NCBI RefSeq assembly: GCF_033115175.1
Contig: NC_084835.1
Coordinates: 97,742,448-97,806,447, forward strand
Length of the DNA: 64,000 nucleotides
DNA from: Lepus europaeus
Taxonomy: Eukaryota; Chordata; Mammalia; Lagomorpha; Leporidae
Direction of reading: 5' to 3'
Shown: piece after piece, positions 1-13,566 of the stretch
How the letters are laid out: each line of letters begins with the position of its first letter
Numbering within the stretch: the first letter of the stretch is position 1
Translations under genes and position numbers: made by a program
The notes under the pieces: generated by a model
Databases searched by the model: none
Told to the model about the DNA's origin: nothing
The model's input: the letters and a program-made list of their open reading frames with translations, nothing else

Positions 1-186
1 CAAGTAAAACATTTTGTTTGGGTGGGGAAAATGGCCAATACGGGGCATGTAATGAAAGTAACACTTAGAAGTGCATCCTGTGAGAAGGTTAGCAGCGTTG
101 AAACAAAAAGGGCTAGAAAGTGCCCATCCAAAGCCATCCATGCTATAAAGTAGCTGGTTTATTCACATTAAAAACAGAACCCTTAC
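1..186 (-). other. ACAA2 intron 8 (partial)
   Basis: Non-coding sequence between the exon 8 donor and the left window edge. No feature is recognised in it. Confidence 0.9.
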
Positions 187-257
187 CTCTACCAAATCCA
201 TGTCCTTAAGACTCAGCCCTGTTTTCTTCAGTGCCCCGTTGATAGCAGGGACAGGAC
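187..257 (-). CDS. ACAA2: ACAA2 exon 8
   Basis: Acceptor CTCCTACAG, donor GAG/GTAAGG. 71 nt, residues 295-318, GPVPAINGALKK and on to DMDLVE, just before the conserved VNEAFA motif that must begin exon 9. This is the leftmost exon in the window. Confidence 0.96.
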
Positions 258-3200
258 CTGTAGGAGAATAAGAATCGTATGTAGAAATAAACACCATCTT
301 ACTTACTCAAAAAGCTTTTCCGTCTTCACTGAACAAGCAAGAAAGAAATTTGAGTTACTAGCAGCCACAGTCTTGCTACTTGGACAACACATAGTAAACG
401 ATGTGACAATAAGGAAACAGAAAGTGGGACCAAGGTGATAAGCTATTTATGCTGTTAAATTGCAGATGAGAGACTTACATGGAAAGTTCTACCATAAATG
501 GCTGTGAGAGTCAAAGAGCCAAAGGAGTCATGTGTGGGATTTTAGAGTCAATGACAGACCACACTGGACATCAAATGGCACAGCAGACAGAGTGCTCTCC
601 TACAAGAAACCACAGGTGTGGCACAGAAGTAACTGGCTCTGCTCTGAATCTTCAGGTCCATCTGGATTAAGAAATAAAAACCCAGCAGCTTCTCCAAGGG
701 TACAGCAAGATGTGAAACTAAGCGACACTCCAACGGCAGGCAGCGAATTTAAACACAACATGACCCCAACTCAAGAAATGCAAACCGGCCCAACAGGACT
801 TCTGAAATAAACACTCTCTCCTGGATTTCTGAAATAGCCAATGACAGTTTAACACTGCTCATAATTTTTCAGTGAATTGGCATTTTTTCCTCCAAAAGTT
901 AAAAAAAAAAGCCTGGTTAGAGACGATCTACTTCTGTTTGCTTTTAGAGAACAAAACTGTCTCAAGTGTCTACAAAGAAACACAGGTGTGATGTTCTGAT
1001 TCCAAGCAGTCACGGGTTCTGCACCGAGTGTCACAGGTGTGCCAGGGTAACACGGAGCTCAGCCTTCACAAACGCTGCAGGAAGACAGATGGAGTGTGAG
1101 CGCATTTTGTCCCCAGGTGAGTCTGCTCTTAGCAACACCTCGTTAACGCTTCCCAACTTAAAGCGCCAGTTCCCTGTGGCTACTGATGTAACACAGAATC
1201 GAAGTCCACATTCTCTTTGAATGTCTCAGGTGGGGGTAGTCACGACTAAAGCGCCAGTTACCCAACGGTCGGGAGCACACCGTCCTGGAGTGGTGAAAGA
1301 CACAAAGAGTGGAGAGCTGACGACGCCATGACGCTGTACACCTGTGCCTGCCTCCCTCAACACAGCATGACCCGACATGCTCGCCTGAGCTCAAGGGCAG
1401 CCAGGAGCAGCAGTGTGCCTGGCAGCTGGCTGAGTTTTAAAGGACTCTTTCCAGGCCCTACTGCTGTTTGCCAGGACTCAGGAAGGCTCAGCATTCTCGT
1501 TAAGAAAAGGAGACGCAGCAGTCCAGGCTCTTGCCGCCGACAGTGAGGGACTTCTCATCAGTTTTGCTTGGAATGGGTTTTCAGTCTTCTATCCGTGAAG
1601 CCCAGTAACAGAAAGCGCTGGAGCAGCTCCAGCAGAGGCTCGAGGTCCCCCCAGCAGCCGCACCGGGCCAGCCCAGGAGTGGCAGGGAGCGCTGTCTTTC
1701 CAGCGCGTGACTTCCCCTGTGCCATCTCCGCTGGGTCCCAGCTCGCTCTCTTTCCTGGGGCTGCTGCTGTTTGGCAGGGCTAAGCACTGCTCTGGGTCAG
1801 ACAGCTGCAGAACCCACATCTGCTCTTCATAAACTGCAGTGACGATCCAGCCCCTGACCGATGCTCAATAACCTATTCTCCCTGCTTATGCGTCAGGTGC
1901 CCGTGCTTCACCCACACTGTAAGTGACAGACGAGCTTCTGGGTGAGGGCAGCACCTGACGCTGCGGGACACTCGCACATAGGCAGCTCAGTTTAAGCAAA
2001 GGAAAACCAAAACAAAGAAGGCCCTCCCATGGCGGTATGCACCGTACCACAGGGCAAACACCCAGGCCTGGGAGAAGAAGCAAAGAACACGGTGCTTTCT
2101 TTGCTCACTGGCTGTGCTAATTAGTCAGAACCTAGCAAATGAGGTGAAGGTGAAAAAGAACTGTCAAATAACTACTTATGTCTACCAGCTCAATTACATT
2201 GATCATCAAAAGCATCCATGTATCTGAAACGAAATCCTCTGCAGTGGTGGATTTTCATGATCATTTGGGGCTGGGAATGGCTGCTCCAGACACAAAATCA
2301 TAGATCCATAGCAATACTGGGATGTTTAGTTTTCCAAGCTACTTAGATTTCTAAGACAAAAACTGCATTTTGCCAATAGCAGGTAGCTAAAAAAAGCTTG
2401 TAAGACTGTAACAGAAAAAAAATGTTATTTTATCAGATGTTTACATATCTTGTAGCTCTTTTTTTAAACTTAATTTATTTATTTATTGGAAAGGCAGAGT
2501 GACAGGGGAAGAAACACATACACACACACACACACACACATAGAGATCCTCAATCTTCTGGTCCACTCCCCAAATAGCCCCCATGGCCTCGTCTGGGCCA
2601 GGCCAAAGCCAGGAGCAGCAGCTCCTTCTGGGTCTCCCACATGGGCGGCAGGGGCCCAGGCACTGGGACCACCCTGCACTGCTTTCCTAGGCACATTAGC
2701 AGGAAGCTGGATGAGAAGCACAGTAGCCAAGATTTCAACTGGTGCTTAGCTATGTGTTGCCTGTGTTGCAGGTGGCAGCTTAACTCTCCATCCACAGTGC
2801 TGGCCCTATCATGCAATTCTTGCTGGCGAGAGTGTGAGACACAGTGAAAGATGCCAGCTTTCTCCTCTGAGGCACACGACAGCAGGGACGGTCGGGTGTT
2901 AACACCACCCCAGATGGGTGGCAGTAGCATTACTGGGGTGGGGCCTGCAGGCTCCCTGAGGGGCTGAGATGGCAGCTCAATAACAGGTTATCCTCCCTCT
3001 ATCTCAGGACCCACATCAAAACCAAGTCAGTCAACCAAAAAAGGCAAAAGCTCATGGCAAATCCTGTGGTCCTATCAAGAGCCTGAAATCTACATCCAGG
3101 GAAGGCTTTTCCTTGGCATGTCAGGTTACGGAGCGAGATCAAAGCCCTTGAGTATCAATTTAATTTTTGTTACCGAATGACTTAATTGTACCCTGTTTCC

Positions 3201-6200
3201 CCATATAATGAGGACAAGCACCATGGAAATTCAGCATTGTTTGCAGCTCCCAGGCGTGCATCCAGCAAAAAAGCTCTTTTCTCCTCCTAGAATTCCTATT
3301 TTCCAAGCCACGACTATGAGTACATGAGTCCTTGTGTGTAGGGAGTTCAAATTGTCTCCAGCTAGTACTTTGCCAATCAAGACAACCATTTCTAATGACT
3401 CATTCTGCAAATAAGCCTCAGCTGAACCAGGGAGGTTTTACTGGGTCTTCCTGAGACAACGCGTTTAACCACAGTGAAAACAGCACTTGATTAGATCTGG
3501 ACTCACATCTGGGCTGTCACTTACTGGCTTGAGTCTTGCCAGATAGCGCCCGAGGCCACACTTTGCTCATCCACAGAGAAGCCTCGCCTCCTGCAGCTCA
3601 CGTGGTCTTGCTTTCCCACTGCGTGGAGGACAACCCTCACAGATGCTTACTTTCAGTGACTGTGCCCAGCCTCCCTTCTCCCCAGTGATCCTCATCTGGC
3701 TCCCTTTCTAGGACTCGGCCCGCCCACTAAGACTCCTCTTCAGAAATGCAGTAGAGCCACTGTGGCACCAGCAACTCACCGATGCCCATGATAGTGGGGT
3801 CACATCCGGACACAAAGTAGCCCACGACTCTCGCCAGGGGTGTGAAGTTATGTTTTTTAACAGCGTCTTCACTAGCTAGGACAACAGCTCCAGCACCATC
3901 ACATACTCCCTTGGAAACAAAAACAGTGGAATAAGAAAGGGTAAAAGAGTCCAGTTAACCACAGCTTGAGCTAGTGGCACACTACTACACTACTACCCAT
4001 GGAGTGGCACTAGGATCTTGGCAGCAAACAGGACGCAGAGGCACACTTCGGGATTCAACAAGTAGTGCTGGTGGTACTCTGACGGGTCAAGGGCATTGTT
4101 TTAGACACAGAACACCACCTCACTATGGGAAAACACGTCAAGGGAAGGCTTGTACTCAGATGTGGGTCATTGTAAAAAGCAATCTGATGAACTCTATACA
4201 CAAGAAAGAAAAAAAGTATGAAAACCAAAATAATAAACCCGGTGGATTTCTTTGGAACAATCTGAAAAGCACAAAGAAATCAGAACAGTGTAAGGGCCCC
4301 CAGCTGCAATATTTGTGTTGGACTATGAAAACCCAAATTAACAGAATACGAACACTACTAGTCTAAGCTAAACAACCAAAGATTAGCATGCAAGTACCTC
4401 AAAGACACGGCCTGATTATTTTACAGGGAACACAGGCAGGAGGGCCAGGCCTACGTACCGAAGCGTTTCCTGCAGTCACGGTGCCTTCCTTCTTGAACAC
4501 TGGGGGAAGCTTCCGTAACTGCTCCATGGTCGTTTCGGGCCGAGCATGCTCATCTACTTGCATGGTCTGCTTTCCCTTCCTTGTCTTCACCTCGATCGGA
4601 GCCATCTCCTCATTAAAGTAGCCAGCATCATTAGCTGAAAGAGCAGAAAGATTACTGTGAGAAAAAAACAAAACAAAACAGAGAGGAGTGAGAGAGAGCT
4701 AGTGAGAGAGCAAGCGAGTGAGAGAGAGGAACGACAGAAAAGGAGCCTTTATTCTTCCACTTAGTTTCTGGTCTACCCTTTGCCCACGGTCCAGTTTGAG
4801 AGCCACCTTTACTATCCATACAAGTTGTCTTCCTACTGAGGGATTTACTACACCGGCACACATGGATGCAGATGCCTTCTGCACTTTTTAAGATGACAAT
4901 TCTGATTGTTTTAACCATTTTGTTTTGACAAGGTACCGCTAGGTTGTAAGCTATGTTGGTTAGCTACAGATATAATGGTAATAAATGGATTTCATGTTTT
5001 TAAACACTTCTGGATGAGACAAGAAGTAATTATGTAAGTATTTAAGAAGTTGTTTATGCCAACAAATAACTTAAATATGAAAACCAATAGCCATAGGCAA
5101 CCTGAAGAGATTACATGAGGCGTCACTGACAGCATAGATAAAATTGTAAACATTTTATCTACTTTGACCCCCACTGACTAAAATGGATTATAGTAATCTA
5201 TAGCTTCAGGAATAACACCATATTAATTTTTATATCACTATGCAATTGGCAAAATAACCCTTTTATCTGCCTTTATTTGGTTTATAATAACCCCATTAGA
5301 TAAACAGGGAAGGCAAATGTTGTGATCTATGTGATAGGTGCTCAGTGAATAAATAACTTGAGTGAGGTCAGACAGTTTGCACGTGGCACAAGCAGAAACA
5401 GGACCGATAACTCTTGACTTCTACACCACACTCTATCATAAACATGGCACTATGAAAACACAGGTGATGTTAAAAATAAGAGTGGGAATAAGAGAGGGAG
5501 GAGACACACAGTTCGGCACATGCTCCCTAGGACTTACCCCTACCGGTAGAGCTAGAAACTTGCCATGGGACTCCAAATCCCATTAAGTTGGCAGGTATCA
5601 ATGCCATCTTACTAGTTAAAGTGATCAGTTTAAGTTCATAATTGATCATAAAGATAGGATTAAGTGTCAAAGGGATCACATAAACAAGACAAGTGTCTGC
5701 TAATAAAACTGATAGAATTAAAAAGAAGAGAATGATCCAACATGGGAAGCAGGAAACACAGCAGACTCAAAGAATGGCAGATGTCCTAAACAGCACTCTG
5801 GCCTCAGAATCAGCCCTTAAGGCATTCAGATCTGGCTAAAAAGCCCATGAGAGTTTCTCAGGCACAGAAAGCCAGACACTGTGGCCAAAAAATGACCTAA
5901 ATGAGAGATCTCTGTGAGTGAGATCCCAGTGCAAAGACGGGACCATTAAAGAAGGAGGTACCCTTCTCTGAAGGGAAGAGAGAACTTCCACTTTGATTAT
6001 AGCCTTGTCTAAATAAGGTTGGAGTTTGTGAACTCAAGAGGCTTTCATAGCCTTGGCAGCTCATGACAAGAGTCTCGGGTGATTACTGACCCGAACATAA
6101 ATAAGAGTGTCAATTGTTAAATCAACAACAGGAGTCACTGTGCACTTACTCCCCATATAGGATCTCTGTCCTTAATGTGTTGTACTATGGGAATAATGCT

Positions 6201-9200
6201 GTAACTAGTATTCAAACAGTACTTTACACTTTGTGTGTCTGTGTGGGTGCAATCTGTTGAAATCTTTACTTAGTACATACTAAGCTGATCTTCTGAATAT
6301 AAAGATAATTAAAAATGAATCTTAATGAAGAATGGGATGGGAGAGGGAGTAGGAGATGGGATGGTTTGTGGGTGGGAGAGTGGTTATGGAGGGAAAAACT
6401 GCTATAATTCAAAAGTTGTACTTTGGAAATTCATATTTATTAAATAAAAGTTTAAAAAAAAAAAAGAAAACACAGGTGAGTGGGATGGTGCCAGCTTTAG
6501 TCCACTTCCCTCTGAAATGCTACGATGCACTTCATCCTCACCACTTCAAGTATTTCACAGTGTCTCTGCTTGCTAACAGTTCAATTTCAGTATTTTATCA
6601 GATTTCTCCCACTTGCCATACTATTAAAAAAAGCTGCTGTCTTGTTTTTCAGTGTGGACTGGCTCCATCTGGGGCCTTGAATTAGTGAAGTCCCTGACTC
6701 TGGTGCGAAGACTCGTAGTCTGGAATGGGAGAAGAAAGGCGTGAAAGGATACCCAGTGCGTCTTTTCCAAACTCACCAGCCCTCTGGTGATGACGACAGG
6801 GCTGGTGGGAGAAGACAGCAACAGCGCGCTGACGGCGGGTCACACCCTCAGCGTGTTCTCCTGACAACACCACCAGTCCAGGACAAAGCTTCAGTGCGCA
6901 GAGGAAGAGGGAAAAATACTACCTTTTTAAAGCAGTGTTAACTTATTTTAAGAGGAAAATTCCTAGTAAATTTTGCAATAATTGGAAGAATATCTGATAA
7001 TTTAAAAACAAAAGGAATAATGAAAAAAATGTGACTTTCAGAGGCATGATTTTTAAACTCGGTTTACTGTACGATCACTATGCATGGAAATGACGCAAAT
7101 CTTCCCCAAAGGTATTTTTTCTGCAGAAATTGCTCTTATCCAGTCTCACTGACCAGCTTTCCACCTCTGCTGGGACTGCAGGGCGTATCTGTCGCACTCC
7201 TCTCTGTCGATCTTGTGTTTCACCGCAAGGTTCTCTGCCGTAATTGCCATGGGGATTTGGACATGCGAGTCTGTTAATGCTTCCCACAAAGTATCTTCCA
7301 GCTATAAAAAGACATTAATACATCGACTGGTAAAAGTGGTATCTCTTGGAAGTAATACGTTGTAGTTTCTTTAAATAATCAACAATTCCAATAAACAAAA
7401 GAAAAATCAGACTTTCTAATACATATTTGCTGCTCCTACTCATATTTGGTCCTGGGATTTTTTTAAAAAATTCAATATTTTAGAGAACATCCAGTGTCAC
7501 ACTAAAAGGCACACCCTCCTACCACGGTATCAGTACAGTCATTCTCTCTCTTTCTAAATGCAGGCCCATGGAGAGCCAACAGTTCTAATTGCGCAGGGTG
7601 AGATCACAGGGAGTTATCCTGTAACTGAACATCACCACCTCAAGGTGACATTCGCTAAGAAACTCGACACCGCGTCTTCATGCAGTGCTTTCCTGCAGCC
7701 ACCTCTGAAGACCAGTTACGAGCTCTAGGGAAACAGTCCAGCTGTGTTCCTCGTCCATCCCATACCTTTGGGGACAGGAACAGCTGGTTCTAGCAGTTGC
7801 TATGAGACTCAATGACAGAAAACTTTTTTCAATAAAGAACTTGATTAAGCACAAACTCCCTTTAAAAAAATCTATCTACCTACCTACCTACCTATGACAG
7901 ACAGACAGGGTTCTCATCTGCTTGGTCACGCCCCAGAAGGCTGTGCAAGGCCAAAGCTGAGAGCTGGGAACTCAATCCAGGTCTCCTATGTGGGTGGCAG
8001 GGACCCAACTACTTTATCACCTGCTGCCTCCCAGGGTGCACATTTGCAGGAAGCTAAAATCGGGGATGCAGTCTCAACTTGAACCCAGGAGCTCCAATAT
8101 GGGATGTGAGCATCTAAACCAGAAGGCTAAATGCCTGCCCCAGAAAAAATGTTTAATTATTATCCAGCCAGTTAGGAGTTTCAGATAAGCATGCCCCATT
8201 TGCTCCTTCATCACCTTTTGGGTCACAGACTTGTCAATAAATTCAATGTCTTAAAATATTGCTAAAATAATCATATTCTCCAAGTTTCACTCCTTTCAAC
8301 TTTCAAAATGACAGGTGAGGGAGGTGGGTAACACTAAGTTGATCACTATTATTGGAAAACATGAAAAAACATGAATGTCGTTAGCCCTTCCTTATGGCAA
8401 GGACCATGTAATATCATTTTTTGTCAGTTTTATCATTTCCCTGTTGTAGCTTTCAGAGGTATTGTTTTTGCCTGATTTGGAATGATACAATCTCTTCAAA
8501 TGCAATGCTTTATGTGATGATGAAGAAATCTGTTCAATGGAGATTACTCCAGAAATATAACTTCTGTAAGTCATGATAAAGACTTAATTACTCAGATTAC
8601 TAATTATTTAGCAACCAGATGAATCCCCCCTTGGCCTGTCTTTTTAATCTACCTCTTCCCTTCCTCTAGCTCTGCCGTGCCTATGGCATATCCCGCATGT
8701 TAACTCCACTAATGGAGGAGTAGTCAGACAGTCTAATTGTATGTGGGTTAAAATATCTCAACTAACAACCAAAATAGGTGTTTGAAGCAGTCTACAAATT
8801 TCAAATTGTTCACATCTTTCCAATCCAACATGAACAAAATTGGTTTCAAAATTAATTTTTCTTCCCTAAAAAGATATGTCACTAAAACTACCCTTGGCTG
8901 CTCCATCTCTGATCCAGCTCCCTGCCGTTGTGCCTGGGAAAGCAGTGGAAGATGGCTCAGGTCCTTGGCTGGTCAGAGTCAGATTAGGCACATGAGCTGG
9001 AGGCCACACCCCACATGTCCCCATGTAATTTCACCTGTACCCATCCATCTCTCTCTCTCTCTCGCCTCCTGGCTCTCTCAGGTGTATACTCTCGCCTGCG
9101 CTCTCCGTCTAAGGCTGTGGAGCTCCTGTTTACCTTTCTTGGCCCACTCTCCCTTAATAAAGCTATATCCCTGTGTATTCTTCTCACTTTCTAAATAAAT

Positions 9201-12200
9201 CCTAAGCTTTATCATTTTGCGTGTCTTGTTTGATCTGGTGCTTAGAATTCTTTTCTAAGCAAACTGCAAGAACCTGAATTATTAAGTTTTGGTCTAACTT
9301 AGCCCATAACAGGAAGGAGCTCCTGGTCTTGGCCTGGCCCAGCCCTGGCTGCTGTAGCCATTTGGGGAGTGAACCAGCGGATGGACGATCTCTATATATC
9401 TCCCCCTCTCTCTGTAATTCTGCCTTTCAAATAAAAAAACTACTCAAGTGATGATAGAAGAAATAACTTTGAAAAATTATAATGTCTCCACCTTGATGCT
9501 TGCGCCCAACTTGGTTCCAAAACGCATGTTTCTGACAGCGTAGGGGGACTGGCTCATGCTCTCAGTTCCTCCACACAAGACAACCTCAGCATCTTTCACA
9601 CAAATGTCCTGTTTAAAAAAGAGTGAACAATAACACAACAAATGCTTTTACTGTGCCCAACGTATGTATAAGAAAGTACAAAGAACTTATAAATTAATGG
9701 TCTTTCCAGTAAATACTGAATTTCAGCTTACAGTATCTCAAAAAGAAAAGCTTTGAAAGTGATAGCTAAGCAAATGCTAAAGTATCCATTCCCAAGACCT
9801 GGGGGAGAGAAAGCTAACAGGCTAACACACCTGACCTACATGCTGGCTAAGATCAACCTAACACAACAGAACTCAACATAAACCTGGAAAAGGAGCAGAG
9901 ATATCAACATGCTTTGAGAAAGCAGAAGAGAATTTTATCCTATTAGTGGATGCAGTTGAAGGGGACCACAGGTTCCTTCTCCCGCCTCTTCCCACTGTCT
10001 GTATTTCTCAGAAAACAGGCCAACAACAAGCTTCTAAGCATCTAATGTTTAAAATGATTGCTGGGAAAACCAGGGCCGCTACTTAAGATACACTGTCAGA
10101 GAGAAACTGATGTAAAAATAATGAACTCATTATCATATGCCTCTCTTAGTTTACTTTAAAATGAAGATTTTTACAAATAAAATTGGATTTCACTGTATTC
10201 TGTTCCCCAGTGCTCAAGGGAACAAAGGCACTCATTCAACTGTCTTTTAAAAAGGCCATCTTAGTTGTACTTCTACCGACAGTACTAAGTCAGTTCCTTT
10301 GGAATAATATTTTTCTTTGTAAATCATCCCCTAAGCTCTTCAACTCTTCTCCTTGCCTCACAGTCTTCATTCAGGTTTTCAAGCTGGTTCACAGGTAACT
10401 CTCACAGACCCGGGCTCAAATTCCATTTCTGTGACTTAGTCAATGTAATGTCTTTAGCCAGCTCCCTCACTCAATAAAATGGGAACGATTGTAACAGTTT
10501 CTAATTCATAGCCTGGTTGTGAAGATCAAGTGAGATATTAAATGTAACTCTAGCAGAGTACCTGGTACACAGGAAGTACTCAATAAAAAGACCATCATAC
10601 CTTTTTTTAGAAAAAAATCTATCTGGTAAAATATACATATATATGCAACTTAACCTAAGCACACAGTTCAGTGGCCTAGAGTCCATTCACAAAGCATTCC
10701 TATGCAGAACCCCTCTCCTTCAGCAAAACTGCAGCTTCACCACCATTAAGCATGGACCTCTCCTCCTCCCCTCCCCAGCCCCTGCAAACCACCTTCTACT
10801 CCCCAGCTCCATGAACTTGGACCTTCTGGGGACCTCATGTAAACAGCATCAGATACGAGAATCCAGGTTTATTCCCCTTAAAGGTCCCATTTCAATCATT
10901 CTTAAAAGCTTTTTGAGAAACTATTTTCTTTATTTTAATTTATTTTAACTTAATTTTTAAGGAATACAAATTTCATAAGTAAAAGTTTAGGAATATAGTT
11001 ATTCTTCCCACTGTATCAGCCCTCCCACCCATACTCTCACCCCTCTCTAATGAACATTTTTCTAAGAAAATCAAATATTGACTCTTCCTAATGGGTACCA
11101 AAAAATAAAAAAGCTAGAGTACTATATTGAAATGAGATATTTCTTTTAATAACTATTTGCATGTGATCAGAGAATTAAATAAAATGTTGCCCATACCTGA
11201 CATCCATTCACAATGGACTGGAATCCAGAGCCACAGAGCCTATTAACAGTGAGAGCTGGGGTCTCTTTTGGGATTCCCACACGCAAACCAACATGCCTGG
11301 CCAGGTAGATAGCATCGGGAGAACTCTGGAACAAAGAAGGGAAATGAAGAATTTCCTTGCTAAATCTAGGAATAAAAAAACACGCACAAAATACATGGAG
11401 ATGTTGGCATTCTGTCACAAATGATAAATTATAAGGCCCTAGGGTAGGATATGGTACATATAGGTACAGCATATTTTATATAAGGTTTATGATGTGAATC
11501 AAATGTATCATTTGGTCAATTGTGTTTTTTCCTTTTCTTGTGGTAAAATATACATAACGTACAATTTATCATGTTAACCATTTTTGAGTACACAGTTCAA
11601 TGGTATTAAATACATTTATCACTTTGTGCAGCTGTGTTCCTCTGGTTTTTAAATATCTCGAGTATTGTTTGCCACTTACAAAGTCCTTACAATAAGTTCT
11701 CAATACAAGAAAGAAAATTGTAACAGACAATCAGAACTGTTTAAAATGGAATAGGCTATCTCAGGGTGGGCATCTCGAGGAGCAGTTAGGATGCCAATTA
11801 AGACTGCACATCCCATTACAGAGGGCCTGGGTTCAAGTCCTGGCTCTGCCATTGATTCCTTTTCCGTTGATGCACACCCTGGGAGGCAGCAGGTGATGGA
11901 GACACAGAGTGAGTTTCTGGCTCCTGGCTCTGACCAGGTCCAAACCCCCAGCCATTGTGGGTATGTGGGGGACAGGCTGACAGATGAGACAGAACTGGCT
12001 ATCTCTCTCAGACAAATAATAAACAAAAAAATTTTAAAATCTTCAAAAAAAAGTTAAAATTGTAGTTTATCTCAAAGATAGAAGATGCATCCAAGGCTGT
12101 GGCCCTTCACCTTGGTCCAGGATGGAAGACCCCCTCATCGTTACTACACACTCATGCTCAAGCTCCTAACTAAATCAACCAGACCAGAAAGGCTGGAGGC

Positions 12201-13535
12201 AGGGCTTGGGCCTCAGCAGGAAGTTTCCAATGTGTGTCTCTGTGGGGAATCCCACAGGAGTCCCAAAAGAGTTACAGAGCACTGCTAACCCAAAAAGAAA
12301 GAGAAAAAGCAAAACCAAAATGGAGTTACTTAAGCTAAGCAAAGCCAAAATAGAGTTACTTAAGCTAAGGCCACTAAGTACCAGGAACTGCCGAGGCTAT
12401 CTGTCAGAGCAGACACAGGTGGTGAGGCCCGATGAGGACTGGGGGACATTACATCCTAAGAAGGCAACCAGCTGGCCACTGCATTACTTCACCCTCACCT
12501 CTGCACCATGACTGGTCACACCAGGAGACCCCTGAAACACCACTGGTCACACCCAGACACCAACATCTGGTTGGTGACACTCCAAAGGATGAGCTTGTGA
12601 TTGGTGACACACCAGGGCACCTCCACTATCCACCCACCCCAGAGGGGGATAAAGAGGCAAGCCTCACACCTGCTCTCATCCCCTGGGGACCAAGGCTCAG
12701 TGCCAGTGCAACTCTGCCCGCGTCTCCACTGACTGATGCTCTGCACACCACCGTGCTGGAGCTGACCTCGCCTGGACATCCCAGCCGCTGCCAGAGCTGA
12801 CATGGGAGCCGGACCGGACCTCTCATCAGTGACCCCGCCAACCCTTCACCTTGCCGTCCGTCTGGGACTTTAAGTCTACTACCCAGAGTGCCGGTCATCC
12901 CACGACGTCTGCCTGTAAGTGACTGTTCTGAGCTCTGTATCTCTGAGTGGTAACAGAGACTCTGGACTCTGACAAACCTTGAGAACGCAGCATTCATATT
13001 AGACCCTTAGCCATGAGTGTTTGGACTGGTTATGCGTTTATGCTTTATACTTATTACTGCTGGATATTTCTGGAAATTGCCTTACTCCTACCTGTGTGTT
13101 ATGACCTGTGGACTAATGACATATATTGAGTGGTACTGACCTTTAGAGGTGTGAATTGAATATACATATTGTGTGGTATTGATTATTGAATAATAAATTA
13201 TATTGAAAAGACTATCAAAATTCTGTGATTCTCCCCCGTGCAGCCTTGCTGAGCTATGTGACTAGTGGCGCTCGCGACAGTCTTAGGTACTTCATGGGTG
13301 TTTCTAACATGAAGTAACCAGAAAACTACAGATTTAGGTGGAGAAAAAGACGAATAGCTGGTCCAGAGAATAAGATGTTAAACTAACGTTTAAAATGTGT
13401 ACTGGGGCATCTTGTTAATACATAGGTGCTGGATCACCAGTTCTAGGGCTGCCTGAATTTTGGCATTGTTAGAGCCAATACTGCTAGTCCAAGAACCACA
13501 TTTTTTGAGTAAGAGGGATGAAATGCCTTTGAAAT

Positions 13536-13566
<31 letters not shown>

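Larger units (their letters stand above)
258..3779 (-). other. ACAA2 intron 7
   Basis: 3.5 kb. Apart from the SINE at 2,460-2,807 and its CA repeat, it is single-copy-looking sequence. Short open frames at 479-810 and 966-1,546 have no recognisable protein content and weak starts. I see no other structure. Confidence 0.85.
4635..7153 (-). other. ACAA2 intron 5
   Basis: 2.5 kb. Holds a GA-rich patch at 4,680-4,735, a MIR-like remnant at about 5,280-5,453, and the L1 insertion 5,468-6,465. The rest is unremarkable single-copy-looking sequence. Confidence 0.85.
7302..9491 (-). other. ACAA2 intron 4
   Basis: 2.2 kb with a SINE at 7,868-8,141 and a SINE split by an LTR-like block at 8,896-9,439. 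The remaining sequence shows no feature. Confidence 0.85.
9609..11196 (-). other. ACAA2 intron 3
   Basis: 1.6 kb. Contains a MIR at about 10,400-10,590, an old L1 fragment at about 10,620-10,870 and an L1 3' end at about 10,930-11,050. Nothing else is recognised. Confidence 0.85.

Noticed and set aside
479..1546. Chain of small frames in ACAA2 intron 7
   Set aside because: No similarity recognised, short, overlapping on both strands, and no splice sites linking them.
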